Part shown: piece after piece, positions 1 through 10,680 of the stretch | How the letters are laid out: the number at the start of each line of letters is the position of its first letter | How positions within the stretch are numbered: position 1 is the first letter of the stretch | Source of the DNA: Acanthosepion lycidas | Lineage: Eukaryota; Mollusca; Cephalopoda; Sepiida; Sepiidae | DNA length: 64,000 nt | NCBI GenBank assembly: GCA_963932145.1 | Contig: OZ010573.1 | Span: forward strand, 89,142,663-89,206,662 | Direction of reading: 5' to 3' | Made by a program: the position numbers and the translations under genes | The notes under the pieces: generated by a model | Told to the model about the DNA's origin: nothing | The model's input: the letters and a program-made list of their open reading frames with translations, nothing else | Database searches by the model: none

Positions 1-369
1 GCGATCTTAAGCCGACTAGAACATAAACGAAAAAAGGTGGGACCTCGCATTTATACTCATTTATCGTAAGCCTAATCTACCGCATCAAGTGTATATCAAT
101 CACCCTCACGAGATTTTTTTTGAAATAAACAAAAATAACGTACATAGTGGGCTATGATAATTTTTACCCACCCTTGATTACAGCAATTTTGGCATATTTA
201 ATAACGTCTCTTCTTTTTTTCAGACAATACCGTGTTAGTATCAAGCTACTCTCATCTATGAACGATTGTTGACTTATATTTTGCAATGAAAGTTCGCAGA
301 AGTAAAGAAAATTATAAATTTTAACGAGGGTAAATAATAGAATAGCATCAGTGCGACGAGTGAAATATA
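1..369. other. no recognisable feature
   Basis: AT-rich sequence with many stops on both strands. It lies immediately upstream of the Tc1 relic and may include its 5' non-coding end, but I could not identify a terminal inverted repeat. Confidence 0.3.
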
Positions 370-374
370 GAAAT

Positions 375-1348
375 TGCTAGGTTTTTACAGGTTAATCATC
401 AAACAGTTAATAATATTATCAAGAAATTCAATGATGAAGGCCACTGTGGTATGGAACAAAGGTCAGGAAGACCAAGCATCCTGTCTGTATGAACGTAAAG
501 ACGGTGAAGACGGAAGTCATCAGAAACCGTCGTCAGAGCGTCAAAGATGTCACCAACAACTTGGAAATGTCGCCACCAATATCGAAATGTCGCCACCAAT
601 ATCGAAATGTCGCCACCAATATCGAAATGTCGCCATATGTGGTGAGAAAGACTCTGGAAGACGTAGGCTATCAAAGAGGTGTTGCAAGAAAGAAGTCATT
701 GATTTCAGAGATTAACAGGAACAGACATATGGTCTGGGCGAGAGAATTCGAGAGCAAAGATTATGAATTTTGTTAATTTGGTTAGATGAAAATAAATTCG
801 GCCAATATTCGAATTCGAGATGTTTGAAGAAATCAGAATGAGACTTGGAACACTGAATATCTGCAGGCAACCGTGAAATGTTGCGGAATTGGAGTAATAG
901 TGATGGGCGCTCTCTGGTTTGGAGGGAAATCTGAGCTGATTCTTATTGACGAACAGTTGGATATTCTAAATACTGTCAAATATTAGAGAAAGGAATACTC
1001 CCACTATTTGAAACCAAATAGATTGACTAGAATGTCTACCTTTTTCAAGAAGATGGAGCGCCATGCCATACGGGCAAAGTAGCAAAGGCTTAGGAAGGAA
1101 TTGCAAGGAATCAAGTCACTACTATGAGCAGACATAAGTCCTGATATGAATCCAAATAGAGCACGTTTTGGAGCACCTTGACCGAAAACTTCGAGAGCGT
1201 GCAACCAAAATCACGTCAGTGGCAACCCTTAAAGAAAAATTGCTAAAGGAGTGGCAAAATATGGATCAGACGATTGTTGACAATACGATCGTATCCATGA
1301 AAAACTGAATACAAGCACCGAAACTAGCAAATGGAGGACCATGCTAGG
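375..1348 (+). pseudogene. Tc1-like transposase relic
   Basis: Degenerate DDE transposase of the Tc1/mariner superfamily, which cuts and pastes the element at TA sites. Reading through three frames gives, in order: the end of the helix-turn-helix region (NNIIKKFNDEGHCG, then RSGRPSILS near 424-485), a linker with EVIRNRRQSVKDVTNN, then RKTLEDVGYQRGVARKKSLI and NRHMVWAREFESKDYEF (641-775), the strand WLDENKFGQYS (about 779-815), the second catalytic region QEDGAPCHTGKVAKA (about 1046-1090), and the C-terminal part PDMNPIEH-like with LRERATKITSVATLKEKLLKEWQNM (about 1140-1270). Stops and frameshifts are scattered throughout, so it is dead. The length is close to a complete Tc1 ORF of about 340 codons. 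A short tandem repeat has expanded inside it. The family is clear; the exact lineage is not. Confidence 0.85.
565..640 (+). repeat. 20-bp tandem repeat inside the transposase relic
   Basis: Unit AAATGTCGCCACCAATATCG occurs three times perfectly from 565, 585 and 605, followed by a partial copy from 625. Because 20 is not a multiple of 3, each copy changes reading frame. Confidence 0.95.
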
Positions 1349-1448
1349 TACAAATACTGCTTATTTATGTTGAGTTGGGATTACGTAATTAAATTTTAAA
1401 ATTGGATGTAGCTTATTTCTCCCTGCAAAAACTTGGTCACTATATATA

Positions 1449-1545
1449 TTAGGTTGGTGCAAAAACAATGACGTAATAATGTCGTTTTTTGACGTATTTT
1501 TAACGTCAAAAAACGACATTATTATGTCATTATTTTTGCACCAAC

Positions 1546-1549
<4 letters not shown>
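1449..1549 (+). mobile_element. palindromic mariner-type MITE, copy 1
   Basis: 101-bp near-perfect palindrome that starts TTAGGTTGGTGCAAAAACAA and ends in its reverse complement CACCAACCTAA. TA dinucleotides flank it. The stems are about 46 nt and the loop is the short TATTTTTA stretch between TGACG and CGTCA. It carries no coding sequence. Four more copies are at 4004, 39888, 45698 and 49038. The outer bases match the mariner-type terminal repeat known from Hsmar1/MADE1 in mammals (recalled, not searched). A transcript would fold into one long hairpin. Confidence 0.9.

Positions 1550-1588
<39 letters not shown>
1549..1588. repeat. (AT)n microsatellite
   Basis: Uninterrupted AT dinucleotides directly abutting MITE copy 1. 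A shorter TA run lies on its other side at 1441-1448. Confidence 0.95.
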
Positions 1589-1591
<3 letters not shown>

Positions 1592-1688
1592 AAAAAAAGT
1601 TTTTATCACCTGCGATTGTGCCATGAAAATGTATACAGAAGTGTTCAAATGCCTTACAAAGTTCATATGACGCTGTTCCGTACCCATT

Positions 1689-2560
1689 CGTTTCGATAGT
1701 TACCCAGATTGACAACAGCTGAAGAAGACCAGAGGGTACAATATCGAAATGTTGCGATAATAGCAACAAATATAAGGACAATAGTCAGCGTGTAAAGTAT
1801 GTGTTCGCGTTTTCGCTATAATTCTCTACGGAGATCTTTATTTACAAATTCCAATTATTTTTGATCTGGCTGCAGAATACACTTATGATAATTTACTAGA
1901 CATATTAATGTCTGCAAGTTTTGAGAGATAAAATAAAATCTACATTCATTCATTTTGTCCAGTCTACCAACAGGATTTATTATATCTAAAGTCCAAAGTT
2001 TATATATATACAGCTTCAATTTCCAAGCTATATTCAAACACACTACAAGCTAAACAAAAACATAACAAGAACAAAAAATACATATTAACAGATAGTGAGA
2101 ATATTACTCTTTGAAGTGACATATTAATGATATTTAAACAAAAATATTGTTTATTCTGATCTGATTTGTATCGAATTAAATTTTGTAAAAATTCAAAGGT
2201 AAAAAAATATCCCCTTTTTTTCGTGAATTTACCAAAACCGATGATAACATTTTAAAGCCTAACTGTTTTTTTTTATGGTTATATATATATTCCATTATTT
2301 TAAGAGTAAAACAGAAGCCCCGCCTAAAGCGCATACGATCTTGACCTCGCAATGGAATCGGGCATTATTATATCTTAGCAGAATTAAAGATCATAGACAT
2401 CTCAAAATCGCAGAGGGTATTTCGCTATTTTGAGGGATAAAACAACCTCTCCACATTTCTTTCTTTTTTTTTCTTTTTTCTCTTTTTCATATAAGTTATT
2501 AAATTAATAATTCATAGGAATTCGTCTATCCATTCGGACAGACAGATTTATGGATTTTTA
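1689..2560. other. no supported gene
   Basis: AT-rich DNA with T-runs and short spurious ORFs. A repeat-like phrase near 1718-1780 (GAAGAAGACCAGAGGGTACA) resembles arms of transposon-derived sequence elsewhere but could not be assigned. Confidence 0.3.
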
Positions 2561-3130
2561 CAGTGTATATATGCCTGTTGACAGACTGAAAAAGAGATTC
2601 TGGGACAACAATCAGCTGGCCTTGCTCACCAATCTAAAAATATTCCAGGTCTGTATTCTTCGTGTTCTTTCTATCTCCGTTGCCTACGATGTATCCTCGG
2701 CATAATATGGCATCACAAATTTAACAACATAGCTGTGCTGCAGTAAGTAGTCTCCTGAAGCGCACATCGTCACATCTGTCAAAGTCATCTTTGATGACTG
2801 TGTCACATTCATCGAATACATGATGGCCATATACCGAAATACATTTTGTACGGTGAGCTGACCATGAGACACCGTCCAATAGGCCAGTTCTTCACTACGT
2901 TTCAAGTACGTCTGCAAAAAAGAAGTCAAACTCCCGAGCAACGACTCAGCTAAAGAAAGGATCGTTCAAATTGTTTCGATGATCCAAACTACGGTCGAAT
3001 GATTAAATGAACTGCGAACAGCTAGCTGATGATCGTTGCGGTCGGCGCCAACTGTTCAAGGAGGAGTCTTAAAATTTGAGTAAATTAAAACTAACAGCTG
3101 GAGGTCAAAAGACAACGGAGCAGAGAGAGA
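2560..3130 (+). pseudogene. RTE-like LINE reverse transcriptase, C-terminal relic
   Basis: Three-frame reading recovers the region after the RT palm of an RTE-like non-LTR retrotransposon. KKRFWDNNQLALLTNLKIFQ (about 2590-2650) corresponds to the conserved W-N-x-L-T-x-x-TK motif. It is followed by a decayed LRCLRCILGI-like stretch (2670-2715), KYILYGEL-like residues near 2842-2865, and a terminal segment with RFKYVCKKE (about 2900-2930), N-x-A-x-E and a basic tail near 3110-3130. Stops interrupt every frame. The same family, in the opposite orientation and covering the catalytic part, is at 57990-59260. Confidence 0.7.
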
Positions 3131-3499
3131 AATCTCAGACCTTATATATATTGGGTTGGAACAATTTTTTTTTTTTTTTAATAGATGCATATCCAATGAT
3201 GTTTAAATTGTGACTGTCAATAATGAACTTTGTTAGGACTTGTAATTCTTTCAGTATTTCAACACTGTAAAGGTAACATAAATCTGATGAGGAGACACAT
3301 ATTGAGAAATTCATGCTCATTTCGTTATACAGCATCAGTTCGCATCAAATTGTTTCATACAAGAATTCGCTCTTTAATGTAAATATGCATTTAATTGTAA
3401 CGATAAATGGTGCCGTACTATTATTTCTCTTTAAACCTGGTACCTTGAACCCAACGTCTGTAAAAGAGACTGAAAATTCTTCAGTATCTGTCTATATTT

Positions 3500-3827
3500 C
3501 TAAGATGAGGTATTATGTACACTATTTACATTATGCGGAATATTGTCCTCATCTTTATCGCCATATTTATTACAACGTTTCGGCCGTTGTACGCTCCGGC
3601 CTTCTTCAGGTGGTTGGAATGTGGAATTAAAACCGTTATTTCACTCACTGGGATAGACTGTTCTAGTTCCACGTGCCATATTTAATGGATTTCAGTTATC
3701 AGTTACCTCCCGTTAATTCGCCTTTCCAATTCTCCACTGCCTTAACCGGGGATTGAACTCGCACTCTTTGGGTCCTGTCACTGAATATAACTAACGCCTT
3801 TATCCACTGTGCCATGTGTTTTTGAGG
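3500..3827 (-). mobile_element. tRNA-derived SINE, full head
   Basis: On the minus strand the element has an RNA polymerase III A-box-like TGGCACAGTGGATAAAGGCG (complement of 3796-3815) and a B-box-like GCGAGTTCAATCCCC (complement of 3748-3761). A body with GTGGAACTAGAACAGTCTA and a tail reading CCACCTGAAGAAGGCCGGAG follow. A truncated plus-strand copy starts next to it at 3828, making a head-to-head pair. A third, plus-strand copy is at 38929-39220. Confidence 0.75.
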
Positions 3828-4160
3828 TTAAGGCGATGGAGAACGTGGAGAAGGGAATTAACAGAAGATAACTGCTAACTGATATCCATTAAACATGGCA
3901 CGTGGAACTAGAACAGTCTACACCAGTGAGTGAAATAAAGGGTTCAGTTCGACATTCCAACCACCTGAAGAAGGCCGGAACGTACAAAAGCCGAAACTTT
4001 ATATTATGTTGGTGCAAAAATAACGACGTAATAATGTCGTTTTTTGATGTATTTTTCAACTTCAAAAAACGACATTATTACGTCATTATTTTTGCACCAA
4101 CATAATAATAAACATGGCGACAAAGATGGGGACAATAGTCCGAATAATGTAAATAGTGAA
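3828..4160 (+). mobile_element. SINE body, truncated copy holding MITE copy 2
   Basis: Inverted relative to the neighbouring SINE. It lacks the tRNA head and begins at GTTAAGGCGATGGAGAA. The body TGGCACGTGGAACTAGAACA and the tail AACATGGCGACAAAGATG are clear. A MITE is inserted at 4004-4105. Removing it with one TA restores the arrangement seen in the 38929-39220 copy. Confidence 0.8.
4004..4105 (+). mobile_element. palindromic mariner-type MITE, copy 2 (nested in SINE)
   Basis: Begins TTATGTTGGTGCAAAAATAA and ends CACCAACATAA, so both termini carry the same-position change from TTAGG/CCTAA. TA is duplicated on either side. The loop differs slightly (GATGTATTTTTCAACTTC). Confidence 0.92.
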
Positions 4161-4197
4161 AATTCTTCTTTTGAGCCTATTATATCCTCCTAATATA

Positions 4198-4411
4198 TTT
4201 CTCCTTCAAATACGATGTTAGCTTCTCTTTCATCTCGACAAGAGTCTAAAAGTTTCTCTTTCAATGGTGATATTAGCTTCCCCTTAATCTCGCCCACAGC
4301 CTTAAGTATTTATCTTCCAAAGATGACGTTAGATTCGCTTTAATCATGTCCAGAGTCTAATATATTTTCTCTTTCAAAGGTGATTTTAACTTCGAGAAAA
4401 TGTTAAGAATC
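4198..4411. repeat. diverged 56-bp tandem repeat, four units
   Basis: Units begin TTCTCCTTCAAATACGATGT (4198), TTCTCTTTCAATGGTGATAT (4254), TTATCTTCCAAAGATGACGT (4310) and TTCTCTTTCAAAGGTGATTT (4367). Each continues with a TTAGCTTC...TAATCTCG...AGAGTCTAA core. The units differ at many sites, so the array is old. Confidence 0.85.
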
Positions 4412-5670
4412 TAAGTGAGCCAAAACAGGACTGTAGTGGAGCCGATAAGTTTGCTGATGCGATGTTTTGAAAAAAATAAAAAACTCTCTTGACACATGTC
4501 GTCATTATGAATACAAGAATTACAAACTCCGGAACATTTAACGGCCGATGGTGTTATGTCCAAAACTTACGCGGTAACGTCCCGTCGGGTTTGCTCCCAA
4601 ATTAAATCATGAACCGCTCAACCACTGTCTTCCTGATATATAATATAGTTGGATACTTTTCAGACTGATCCCGTATATTGTATAGGCTGTTCTTAAGCAA
4701 ATGAGCAATTATTTTTGCCAAAACGAAATTCGTCCCACTTTGTGTTTTCATATTAAATTTCTCTTTTATTGACAATGAACAGAAAATGAAGATTACTGGT
4801 ATGACTATTATGTTCATGTTTTTCAGTTGCTTAAGCTCTTGGGCAAAGTCAGAATATTTTTTTTCGCTTAGCTCACTTTCCTTCAGTTCCAGTTAGAAAT
4901 TCACGGTAACACCTAAAATTATTTTCTTTTCCGCATCCTTTACACAGGAGCAGATTTTTTTTTTCTATGTGAGACAACTTCTTGTAAATAACGAAGAAAG
5001 ATGTAAACATCTCGCAACAGGCATAGACGAAATCATCGCACACCGGGCACAGATCACAATACTTCAGTGCCCGTTTCTTCTATTTCTCACCAAATCATAC
5101 CCATGATAAACTCTGTTTGATTGCAAGTGCTACCGTTTAAGACAGGTGTCAGTTCTGCTTGGCTACTGCTGCCTCTATGACCGACGTCTTCATGGGTTGG
5201 CTTCCAGTTAATATCTATAAAAACTTCAAAATTCGATCTCATTCCTTTCGTGATAGCAAAGCAAAGTTGTACAGATGCCTTATTAACCCAAAGAGTGTAA
5301 CCTCAGAACTGACTTTAAACAAAGAAGAAGGAATTTGTCTGGGCGGTTTGGCGCCTGATATTTACTTTGTGCCTAAACCATTCCAACAATATTTTTCTTG
5401 GTAACATCTCTCTCGTCATAATTTAGGAAATGATTGTCTGATTCAAATGTTGCTGATATTTTTGTCTATAATTTCTTTTGCTTTTTTCTTTTCTTTTCTA
5501 ACATTTTATCTTTTTTTTTCCTTGCTTCCTGCTTTATACGTCCATTTAATAATTTTCACTTTTTAAAAATTTCGTTTCTTCGTGTTTCCAAATTTTCATT
5601 TTTTCGTACTAGTTTACTTTTTTCTGTAGGTTATATGTTGTAATCTAGGAAGAGTTACTGAATCAATATT
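4412..5670. other. no supported gene
   Basis: AT-rich DNA with poly-T runs. An open frame at 5159-5404 on the plus strand (81 codons) matches no family I recognise and has no convincing splice context, so I do not call it a gene. Confidence 0.3.

Positions 5671-5726
<56 letters not shown>
5671..5726. repeat. (AT)n microsatellite, left of TIR element
   Basis: Perfect AT dinucleotide run ending at the left terminal repeat of the element at 5727. Confidence 0.95.
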
Positions 5727-5731
<5 letters not shown>

Positions 5732-6063
5732 TACATATTTCATTAAATAATATAAACAAGTGTTATCCATTTATTTTATAGATGATTTCCAAGCAACGAT
5801 AAACACGTGAATATAAACAGAAGCAGACTATAATCACTGCCTTGTCCATATATTGCGTAATATATTGTACAATAATTGTCATCTTTGATAATGGCTTATG
5901 TAAGCCGATAGCTTAGATTGGATTAAAAAATATGTATCAATAGTGTGATTTTCTTTCTTCGTTTAATGATAATGTTATGAAGCTTATCAGACGTTATGAA
6001 AAGAATTTACATAAAATAAATAGACAACACTTGTCTATATTATTTAATGAAACATGTATGAAT
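5727..6063. mobile_element. 337-bp non-autonomous TIR element
   Basis: Left end 5727-5764 begins ATTCATACATATTTCATTAA. Right end 6026-6063 is its inverted complement, ending TTTAATGAAACATGTATGAAT with only two mismatches over 38 bp. The interior is AT-rich and non-coding. It sits between two long (AT)n tracts, and the outer sequence on the right (AAAAAATACTGCCTAAATACG) is a motif seen near other (AT)n tracts here (15505-15525 and 48475-48490, opposite strand). Confidence 0.85.
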
Positions 6064-6086
6064 GAAAAAATACTGCCTAAATACGC

Positions 6087-6089
<3 letters not shown>

Positions 6090-6162
<73 letters not shown>
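6090..6162. repeat. (AT)n microsatellite, right of TIR element
   Basis: About 73 bp of AT dinucleotides. Confidence 0.95.
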
Positions 6163-6165
<3 letters not shown>

Positions 6166-6400
6166 AACTAGAAAGTGTTACTGAACAAGGAATAACCAAA
6201 ACTGAGGTTGGAAATGGAACGGTAATATTTATAAATCAACAAAATATAATACTCGCCAACAGCGTGAAATAGGTAAACCACTGCTCGTGGTGTACTACTT
6301 AGACAGCATATTACCCTCACTTACAGTAGTGTCCAACGTATTAATGAGGATTGTGATATACCCATTAGAGACAGACTATACGTACGGTATATAGCATAAA
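6163..6400 (+). repeat. dispersed repeat, copy 1 (second copy at 57022)
   Basis: Shares blocks with 57022-57235: CTAGAAAGTGTTACTGAA, AATAACCAAAACTGAGGTTGG, ATACTCGCCAACAGCGTGAA and GGTAAACCACTGCT. No coding potential. Its class is unknown. Confidence 0.75.
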
Positions 6401-7140
6401 TATATATATAAGAAAAATTAAAACTTATTTTGAGCTGTAATGTTTCTTAGGTCGTTGATTATTTACATGTTCTTTCGTCACATCGTATTATGCGACTGCG
6501 CAAATACTTTAGTTATTTGTGTATAAGATTTTCACGTGTATAATACGCACGTGTGTATTATACAAGCCCTCGACTTTCATCTAAACAATCATGAAAAAAT
6601 AATGATAATACACACTGAAGGTTTATATTTGTCAACTGTTAAATTTAGTTCAAATTTCTGGTTTATTAAACTTATAACCGTTTCATATGAATTAAAATAA
6701 TGATAATTTAATTACAATTTAGTGAAAAAAAATTTGTTCGCACAAAAATACATCAAACTTACTGTGAAAATAAGCTCACACTAAAAGAAATAACACTACA
6801 CCTTACACAAAAGCCGAAAAAATGAATGCAGTTTTATGTTGAGATTAATGGCCTACAAAAACAGCCAAATGCGAGCGATATGGTGACAAGTTTTGATAAA
6901 AGCACTAGCTGTTATTATGTTTTGTGATTTTCAATGGCCACTGCGAGAAACTGAATAAGATCATGTCTTCTCAAACCTTCGGATATTTCCTATATGTCAT
7001 TGCCGTTTTCTGTAACTCAGTCAGTTATAAGCCATGCGTGATACACGCTTAAGCGATCATGTATCTTTCGATACATAACTGACAAAGCAGATATTTTTTC
7101 CGTAGTAGGTTGCCATTTCTTTCTGCGATAGACCAGTTGC
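6401..7140. other. no supported gene
   Basis: AT-rich single-copy-looking DNA. I see no conserved protein or RNA element. Confidence 0.3.
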
Positions 7141-7144
7141 CATC

Positions 7145-7335
7145 CAAGGCTATAGAACCCGATCTGTTCTGTTATTTACCCATAGCAGGTGGGGGGAGAA
7201 GAGGATTGATGCCTTTCCCAAAGCTATTAGCATGTAAGTGAATATATAGGATTCGACTGGAATTCGAACTCGGCTCTTCGTTTCCTCAGTAACTACGTGG
7301 TCTGAGAAATCAGTGTTTTCCTTGAACTTATTAAT
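7145..7335 (-). mobile_element. tRNA-related SINE fragment
   Basis: The minus strand carries CCGAGTTCGAATTCC, a B-box-like motif (complement of about 7259-7272), preceded by a tRNA-like TCTCAGACCACGTAGTTACT (complement of about 7287-7306). The downstream body GGGAAAGGCATCAATCC is shared with the SINE at 51900-52050, whose minus strand reads GGGAAAGGCATAAATCC. Confidence 0.6.
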
Positions 7336-8450
7336 CACTTAATCTTGTTTCTATCGTTTTCGTTTGATTTTTTTCTTTTTTTTTGGGGGGGGGGTATTTT
7401 TTACGGTTTATCAACTCTTTGTGCGTTATTTACAACCGAAACATATTTCTGATTTTAGGAGGTTGCTTAAAAGACCCGAAGTTCCCATGCCCTCCATTTA
7501 AGTAGTAACCTGCGTTAACTCTGCTTATTTCGGTGATCGAACGAGAACCGCTGTGTTTTGAATGATTTGACCCTAAGCTTAATATTTTCAAATGCATCAC
7601 CTATTGCAGGCACCGTCATAAATTACACGAACCATACATTTATTAACAATCGATAGACCTTCTATGTTTTTTCTCTTGTTTTAACTTTGTGTTCTACTAT
7701 TACCGCCATACCCATAAAAAAAAAACAACAAAAAATATCAGGTCTTTTCTTTTTGATTAACAGTCAAATTATGCCTTTGCGCTTGACCGGGTGGACTTTT
7801 TATCTAGGGTAACACATTTTTTCACATTTTCTAGGATGGTAATCGTAATATTAGCCGTATCCTTATGAGGAAATTTTTGGTATTCATTGACCGAACAGTC
7901 ACCATTAGTGTCTGAGTTTGTTTTGTTTTTAATCCTTCTCTTAAAACTGTTTTCCAGGAAAATAAGTGTCTCAATTCCATTAACTGTTATCGCTCTTTCC
8001 ATTTATTGATGGGGTATTTCCTTCCTAATCTTTTCTTTGGGGTAATGTATTGACTATGTCATTATTTTCTCTTCGAATTACATGTGCTATCCATTTAAGC
8101 TCTTCAAATGATTTTTTTTTCATCTGGTAAAGAAGAGACATCTTAAGACTAACTGGGTCCATTCGCTTGAATCCATTTTAGTCAATGATTTGAGAAAACA
8201 TTTGTGTCGATATATGTGAATGAGATGGGCGGCAGACATGGCGTCACTATGGAAATATAGATCTGACAAGGCTATTTAAGAACATGACACGAGTTCTTAG
8301 GTTAATATTTTGGTTTCGAGTTCTGAGGCTAATGTTTTGGTCTTGCGTTGTTGGAGCACTGCCTATTCTATGTTGACAGCCTCTGGCATACTCTTACACT
8401 TGTTTATATAGTCGAGTGCAAGAGCTTTGCCTATTTCCTTGAGTTCATTG
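7336..8450. other. no supported gene
   Basis: Contains a G-run at 7383-7393 and poly-A and poly-T stretches. No protein or RNA family was recognised. Confidence 0.3.
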
Positions 8451-8454
8451 GTTT

Positions 8455-8760
8455 ATTTTAGTGACATATCAACCCCTATGGGTTATTTAATGCCGAAATC
8501 TAAATATTTTAAACACAATTTTATGGCTTCAACTAAATACATTTTGAAAACAACTGTTTGCTTTTAACTACAACTTTATACTTTCATAGTGTTTTCCTTT
8601 TGTTTGGGGGTCACTATTTGCCCATGTTTAACCTGGGAACAACAGCAGACGCTATCACCTTCCTCAAACTCTCCAATCTCCCGATCATCGGCCTTGCTGC
8701 CGGATGTAGTTTATCATCAAACCAAGGACGAACAGTTGCTTGTGTATAACTGTTCCTACT
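8455..8760 (+). repeat. dispersed SINE-like repeat
   Basis: Shares blocks with 19425-20170: ATGGCTTCAACTAAATA, AATGCCGAAATCTAA, TTTGCCCATG and CTGGGAACAACAG, then CTTGCTGCCGGATGTAGTTT. The last block also occurs at 10415-10435. Non-coding. Confidence 0.65.
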
Positions 8761-9735
8761 TTTGAATGCCTATTTTTCACCATATATGCGTCATTTACTT
8801 TTTTTTTTCATCTTCTTCTTCTATTATTATTATTACTATTTTCGGATTATTATTATTGTTGCTGTTGCTGTTGTTGTTGTTACTGTTTTTATCATCATGA
8901 TCAGCATGATTACACGATAAAATTATTAGATATGCTCAGAATGAAAACGAACTTCAAAGATCTAGACAGGTGTTTTATCGATTGAATCTTCCATCTTGTA
9001 GCCACAAGCGACGGAATTGGTTCAGGGCAAGAATTCCTAAAAAAGAAAAAAATCAACAATCCTAATGTTACACATAAAAAAAAAAACGAAAAAAAAAAAC
9101 GATCAGAATTGATGGCAGGAAAAGTTGCCGTTAGCTCTCCTATAAAACTGACAATCTCGACATATTTTTCGTATCTGAGACCAGAACGGAAATTTTCTTT
9201 TTCCTGGGTAAAGACATATTACGAATTGAAGAAAAGCAACGCTTGATAAGAGTTACATTTTTCCATCATGATGCGAGAAGAAAATCTTTTTGATAAAGAA
9301 CAAAAAATATTCGAAAGAACAAATTGCTAACACTGAGCATTACCATTTGCAAAGCGCCAATACCAAGCTATTTTCATCTGCATTGATTACCTACTCTAGC
9401 AAAACGATAATAGGTTTTTCTCTTTCTCTTCAGAGGGAGGAAGGGTTTTTCTATCACAGCGAAAACCAAATTTCAAATCCTGATTCACAAATCCTGCAGA
9501 TGGATTTGCCTATTTGATTCTCATTAATTAATTTATGCAGTATTTTGACCTGATGTCTCTGTAATTCCCTACATAACGAATTTGTACATTGAAACAGACG
9601 TGGGTCACGTGCAGAAACTCATCAACATCGACACACACAGACACATACACCATTTACTTCAATGTCCACACAGTTTACAACCAGAAATATTCTGTCTCAA
9701 GAGTGGAAACTTTTAACCAATAATTATATCAAATT
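8760..9735. other. low complexity and unassigned DNA
   Basis: T-rich and (TTA/TTG)n-like low complexity occurs around 8800-8895. The rest is AT-rich with no recognised feature. Confidence 0.4.
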
Positions 9736-9737
9736 AA

Positions 9738-9790
9738 TATATATGTGTGTGTACGTGTGTGTATGTGTGTATGTATGTGTGTGTGTGTAT
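9738..9790. repeat. imperfect (TG)n microsatellite
   Basis: TG repeats interrupted by TA and GTATG steps. Confidence 0.9.
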
Positions 9791-10127
9791 TGCAGTCAGA
9801 ATTTTGAGCGTTCCGAAAAATGCCAAGCTGAATGTTCTTCACATTATGGCATTGATAACTTTAATGTTATTCATATATAGAGAGTCCCTAGTTTTTCCAT
9901 AATGTTGTTTGCTACAGGGTAAGCGCAAATTGGAAACATTTTAAAAGATTTTAATCAGATTAAGCTTGTTTTGTTTAAAAACAAAATAATTGCTTGACTG
10001 GATTTTTTTTGGCTTTGTATACATACCAGAATAAATACCTGTGCGTACTTGAATACCAATTCTTGCACAAATATTAAGCAACAGTCGGACTAATTTAAAT
10101 TATAAATCGCTTATAATCATCATGTAA

Positions 10128-10191
<64 letters not shown>
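10128..10191. repeat. (GATA)n microsatellite
   Basis: About 16 perfect GATA units, ending in GGTAGGTATG. Confidence 0.95.
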
Positions 10192-10194
10192 GTA

Positions 10195-10470
10195 GGTATG
10201 TCAGGATGGACCTGGGAACAACAGCAATTAAGAAGTGATATTTAGCTACCCCCCCCCCCCCCGAGGGTTATATGTGGCACTAGGCCGGGTTTAACGTGGG
10301 ATCTCCGAGCCCGAGCCAAATATATTCCCTCTTTGAACCCGCATAAACGGGTTCAGGAGCAGTCAACCAGCAATTAAGTTGTTCCACGCCCCTCAAAACC
10401 TCTCGATCAGAGGTCTTGCTGCCGGATGTAGTTAATCTCGAGACGATTGTTTGTTTTGAAATAGAGCAAT
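10195..10470 (-). mobile_element. SINE-like repeat related to the 27.9 kb array
   Basis: The block ATGTGGCACTAGGCCGGGTT, TTTGAACCCGCATAAACGGG and CCGAGCCCG (10268-10352) matches the minus strand of the palindromic array at 27928-28838. It is followed by the CTTGCTGCCGGATGTAGTT block of the 8.5 kb repeat. A C-run lies at 10250-10262. The window therefore shows two SINE-like families sharing a 3' region. Confidence 0.6.
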
Positions 10471-10471
10471 A

Positions 10472-10472
10472 A

Positions 10473-10511
<39 letters not shown>
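10472..10511. repeat. (CA)n(TA)n compound microsatellite
   Basis: CA dinucleotides run to about 10500, then a short TA run. Confidence 0.95.
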
Positions 10512-10512
<1 letters not shown>

Positions 10513-10550
10513 GGAAATAATGATCAATATTGGAAATTGGATGCACGCAC

Positions 10551-10551
<1 letters not shown>

Positions 10552-10588
<37 letters not shown>

Positions 10589-10680
10589 TGAAAACCTAGC
10601 TAGCTCAAACTTTCATATAGCTAGCTAGTTAGCCCAATCTTTCATATAGCTAGCTAGCTTGCTAGATAGATAGATAGATA
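10552..10680. repeat. (GATA)n with CTAG-rich duplication
   Basis: A GATA run lies at 10552-10587. Two copies of CTTTCATATAGCTAGCTAG follow (about 10610-10655), then another GATA run at about 10663-10680. Confidence 0.85.

Noticed and set aside
3748..3815. Functional tRNA gene from the A-box and B-box pair
   Set aside because: The cloverleaf stems do not pair and the element continues into a SINE body and tail.
5159..5404. 81-codon plus-strand frame, balanced composition
   Set aside because: No known motif, and no convincing splice acceptor or donor pair around it. It is left unassigned.
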